Under the pieces are notes generated by a model. It was not told the origin of the DNA. It saw only the letters and a program-made list of their open reading frames with translations, and ran no database searches. From a bacterium (GTDB lineage Bacteria > CSSED10-310 > JAJRTK01), in contig JAJRTK010000176.1 of the NCBI GenBank assembly GCA_024278345.1, forward strand, positions 1 through 9,185: a DNA stretch of 9,185 bases. The letters run 5' to 3'. A program made the position numbers and the translations under genes. This document shows positions 7,403-9,185 of this stretch, one piece after another. Position 1 is the stretch's first letter, and each line of letters starts with the position of its first letter.

Positions 7403-7425
7403 AAAGCCATCGTAACCCGCAAAGT
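7397..7425 (+). promoter_or_regulatory. Possible abiE promoter (-35 TTGACA, poor -10)
   Basis: TTGACA at 7397-7402 is a perfect -35. Seventeen bases later, CAAAGT (7420-7425) matches only three of six -10 positions, so this is a weak call. Transcription would begin near 7432, within the second half of the terminator stem, leaving a leader of about 35 bases before the abiEi ATG. The -35 lies inside the left inverted-repeat arm, which fits autorepression by AbiEi. Confidence 0.35.
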
Positions 7426-7438
7426 TTTTGCGGGTTTT
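7414..7438 (+). terminator. Rho-independent terminator after the hsd operon
   Basis: A perfect 10-bp stem (AACCCGCAAA at 7414-7423 with TTTGCGGGTT at 7427-7436) closes a 3-base GTT loop and runs into four T residues (7435-7438). Orientation suits the + strand. It lies about 120 bases after the AlbA_2 gene and before abiEi, so it most likely ends the hsdRMS transcript and separates it from the toxin-antitoxin operon. The T tract is short, so read-through is possible. Confidence 0.75.
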
Positions 7439-7447
7439 GCTGTCCAA

Positions 7448-7458
7448 TGTCAAGTAGG
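7448..7458 (+). repeat. Inverted repeat, right arm, adjoining the abiEi ribosome binding site
   Basis: TGTCAAGTAGG is the exact reverse complement of 7392-7402, with the terminator hairpin between them. Its last two G residues begin the GGGGG tract (7457-7461) that serves as the abiEi Shine-Dalgarno. The arm could act as a second AbiEi operator on DNA or, in a read-through RNA, pair with the left arm and cover the ribosome binding site. Confidence 0.6.
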
Positions 7459-7465
7459 GGGAAAG

Positions 7466-8272
7466 ATGAATGCCCATAGTTTCTTCGAGAAAAATCCAGT
7501 CTTCACCACCAAGGAATTCGCTGTATACCTCCAGTCACAGAGGCGCGGTAGTGCGAAGACGTTGGAGTCACTCTTGAGATACTACATGAAAAAGGATCGC
7601 CTTCTGCGGATACGTCGCGGGTTGTATGCGGTGGTTCCGGTAGGCTTCGATCCAGGAAACTACCAAGTTGACCCCTACCTAATAGCTTCAAAGATGGCCG
7701 ATGACGCAGTGCTAGGTTACCATACCTCTTTACAATTCTACGGAAAGGCTTATTCCTCAAGCAGTCGGTACTTCTACCTGACCAAGCGTGCGGCACGCGT
7801 CACCACGTTTCGCGATAACGAGTTTCGCGGCATCAAATTTCCCAAGCAACTTTTAAAGAAAGGGAAGGAACTCTTCGGTGTGGAAACCCACGAGCGGGCC
7901 GGGCTTCCCGTTCGGGTTACCGGCCTGGAACGGACGTTGGTGGACGTCCTGGATCGTCCGGACCTGGGAGGTGGATGGGAGGAGATCTGGCGCTCCTTGG
8001 AGATGGTGGAGTTCTTCGACCTGGACGTGGTGGTGGAGTACACCCTGCTTCTAGAAAATGCGACGACCGCGGCCAAAGTGGGCTTTTTCTTGGAGCAACA
8101 TCGCGATAGGCTCATGGTGGAGGAACGACATCTGGCAGCCTTGCGGACCCATCGCCCCCGAAGCCCCCATTACTTGGTACGTACCCCCAGGGAGTCCGGG
8201 CGGCTGATTCCCGGGTGGAACTTGGTGGTCCCTGTGGAGATCCTGGAACGCCGTTGGGAGGAGGTGCTGTGA
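7466..8272 (+). CDS. abiEi: AbiEi-family antitoxin / transcriptional repressor (type IV toxin-antitoxin)
   Basis: The 268-residue protein has the AbiEi layout. An N-terminal winged helix-turn-helix (about 5-58, from FFEKNPVFTTKEFAVYL to LLRIRRGLYAVVPVG) is followed by the C-terminal antitoxin domain (about 62-268, with DPYLIASKMADDAVLGYHTSLQFYG and LERTLVDVLDRP at about 154-165). In studied AbiE systems this protein represses its own operon by binding inverted repeats and neutralises AbiEii without a stable complex. The ATG at 7466 is preferred over the in-frame ATG at 7334. It has a GGGGG tract at 7457-7461, while the 44 codons upstream cross the terminator hairpin and look non-coding. The gene overlaps abiEii by GTGA. 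A perfect 11-bp inverted repeat upstream is a candidate operator. Codon use and GC rise along the gene towards the chromosomal level. Confidence 0.92.
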   Translation: MNAHSFFEKNPVFTTKEFAVYLQSQRRGSAKTLESLLRYYMKKDRLLRIRRGLYAVVPVGFDPGNYQVDPYLIASKMADDAVLGYHTSLQFYGKAYSSSSRYFYLTKRAARVTTFRDNEFRGIKFPKQLLKKGKELFGVETHERAGLPVRVTGLERTLVDVLDRPDLGGGWEEIWRSLEMVEFFDLDVVVEYTLLLENATTAAKVGFFLEQHRDRLMVEERHLAALRTHRPRSPHYLVRTPRESGRLIPGWNLVVPVEILERRWEEVL

Positions 8273-9141
8273 GGATCTCCAAGGAAGGGCTTCTTTCCAC
8301 TGCGGAAGCCACAGGATTTCGCCCGGAGATGCTGGAAAAGGCGTTGCTCCTGCTCCACCTCCTGGAAGCCATCTTCCACCACCCGTTTCTCAAAAATCGC
8401 CTTGCCCTGAAGGGCGGAACGGCTTTGAACCTTTTCCTAGCTGACCTTCCCCGGCTTTCGATCGACCTCGACCTCAACTACGTGGGAAGTCCCAAGCTCG
8501 AGGTCATGCAAACGGAACGGCCAAAGGTGGAGGAAGCGATCCGGGCGGTATGCGAGCGAGAAGGATTCGCAATCCGGCGGCTTCCGGCAGAGGAGGAACA
8601 TGCAGGTGGCAAATGGGCGCTCCGTTACGAGAGCGCGTTGGGGACCGGTGGCAACCTCGAGATCGACCTCAACTACATGTACCGCATCCCTCTATGGCCC
8701 CTTGAACTGCGGGACTCTTGCTCCATTGGCGCGACCCGGGCTCGCGGGATCCCCGTGCTTGACCTGCACGAGTTGGCAGCCGGAAAGCTGGTCGCGCTTT
8801 TATCACGCAAAGCGAGTCGCGATCTGTTCGATGTGCATTTCCTCCTCACCTCCATAGATCTCGACATAGCACGCCTCCGACTAGCCTTCGTCGTCTATGG
8901 CGCAATGAGCCGCCGCGATTGGCGTGAAGTCACCATCCACGATATGGATTTTTCGGAAAAAGACCTCAGGCACCAATTGCTCCCCCTTCTGCGGAGGGAC
9001 TTCATGGACGCCGTAGGAAACATCCGATCCTGGGCAACCCGTATCATAGACCAGAGTTTGACAACCGGTTTTCGAAGAACCCAGTTAGGAAGGCTATTTA
9101 AGGTATATCGGGGGAGCGTGTGGCACCATGGCCCCTCCTAG
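8269..9141 (+). CDS. abiEii: AbiEii-family nucleotidyltransferase toxin (type IV toxin-antitoxin)
   Basis: This 290-residue toxin belongs to the AbiEii/DUF1814 nucleotidyltransferases, GTP-binding bacteriostatic proteins that cause abortive infection. MenT relatives add nucleotides to tRNA acceptor ends. All family motifs are visible: LKGGTALNL with K48-G49-G50, SIDLDL with D66 and D68 (the DxD metal ligands), EIDLNYMYR with D133, and ELAAGKLVALLSRKASRDLFDVHFLL with K173, R184, D185 and D188. Nothing suggests inactivation. The GTG at 8269 is chosen over the in-frame ATG at 8215: it overlaps the abiEi stop as GTGA, follows a strong GGGAGGAGGT at 8255-8264, and gives the expected N-terminus just before the ISKEGLL helix. 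The 18 extra codons from 8215 would lie inside abiEi and are rich in G and P. Overlap should keep synthesis tied to the antitoxin. No terminator is seen in the last 44 bases. Confidence 0.92.
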   Translation: MRISKEGLLSTAEATGFRPEMLEKALLLLHLLEAIFHHPFLKNRLALKGGTALNLFLADLPRLSIDLDLNYVGSPKLEVMQTERPKVEEAIRAVCEREGFAIRRLPAEEEHAGGKWALRYESALGTGGNLEIDLNYMYRIPLWPLELRDSCSIGATRARGIPVLDLHELAAGKLVALLSRKASRDLFDVHFLLTSIDLDIARLRLAFVVYGAMSRRDWREVTIHDMDFSEKDLRHQLLPLLRRDFMDAVGNIRSWATRIIDQSLTTGFRRTQLGRLFKVYRGSVWHHGPS

Positions 9142-9185
9142 GAGCCGACCGGTGGATCAGGAAAGCTTCTCTACCAGCTTGGGCG
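9128..9185 (+). CDS. Possible start of a further gene (runs off the window)
   Basis: An ATG at 9128 opens a frame that stays open to the right edge (19 complete codons, beginning MAPPRSRPVDQESF). It overlaps the last 14 bases of abiEii, and GGGGGAG at 9110-9116 could be its ribosome binding site, although the spacing (11 bases) is a little long. Too little is visible to name a product, and it may be chance. Confidence 0.25.
   Translation, partial: MAPPRSRPVDQESFSTSLG

Noticed and set aside
7392-7458. The inverted repeat as ends of a miniature transposable element.
   Set aside because: The arms are only 11 bp and 67 bases overall, no target duplication is evident, and the position at abiEi favours operators.
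7334-7465. An N-terminal extension of AbiEi from ATG 7334.
   Set aside because: The added 44 codons cross a terminator hairpin and candidate operators and lack AbiEi similarity, and ATG 7466 has a better ribosome binding site.
8215-8268. An N-terminal extension of AbiEii from ATG 8215.
   Set aside because: It lies within abiEi coding sequence and is G/P rich. GTG 8269 has a strong Shine-Dalgarno and the coupled GTGA overlap.
9157-9185. A minus-strand frame end (PKLVEKLS then stop) at the right edge.
   Set aside because: Only eight codons are visible, which cannot be told from chance.

Overview
The window is bacterial chromosomal DNA with a high-GC background. Hand counts of single 60-base rows give about 82% GC in the first gene and about 72% in hsdM. 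A housekeeping segment is followed by two anti-phage or toxin modules, and every gene supported here lies on the + strand. The phylum cannot be fixed from this sequence. The dense gene packing, short spacers and GTG starts fit many GC-rich, possibly thermophilic lineages.

Region 1 (1-1043) holds the 3' end of an M16-family zinc peptidase gene. coaD follows with no spacer (TAA directly followed by GTG). CoaD is phosphopantetheine adenylyltransferase of coenzyme A synthesis. Eighty-one bases without a clear terminator follow.

Region 2 (1125-7295) is a type I restriction-modification operon of the EcoAI/EcoEI (type IB) style, in the order hsdR-hsdM-hsdS, plus a fourth gene coding for an AlbA_2 (Schlafen-like) domain protein. 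All three junctions are 4-base ATGA stop/start overlaps, so the four products are probably made as one translationally coupled set. HsdM and HsdS methylate and recognise DNA, HsdR translocates and cuts, and the AlbA_2 protein is an accessory of unknown role. HsdR appears to carry an extra beta-sandwich domain of the carboxypeptidase-regulatory type between its motor and its C-terminal domain. hsdS is a mosaic: two lower-GC target-recognition segments sit between GC-rich conserved blocks that are repeated at 600 and 624 base offsets. The AlbA_2 gene is the lowest-GC part of the window (38-50% in sampled rows).

Region 3 (7296-7465) is a 170-base regulatory spacer. It contains an 11-bp inverted repeat whose left arm includes a perfect TTGACA, and a rho-independent terminator nested between the two arms. 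The right arm touches the abiEi ribosome binding site.

Region 4 (7466-9141) is an AbiE-type (type IV) toxin-antitoxin pair. abiEi encodes a winged-helix antitoxin/repressor and abiEii a nucleotidyltransferase toxin, and the two overlap by GTGA. A possible next gene begins at 9128 and runs off the window.

Together this is a compact defence island beside core genes. I do not see a wholly new multi-gene system. The parts that look least ordinary are the AlbA_2 gene coupled to hsdS, the extra domain in HsdR, and the nested repeat/terminator ahead of abiEi.
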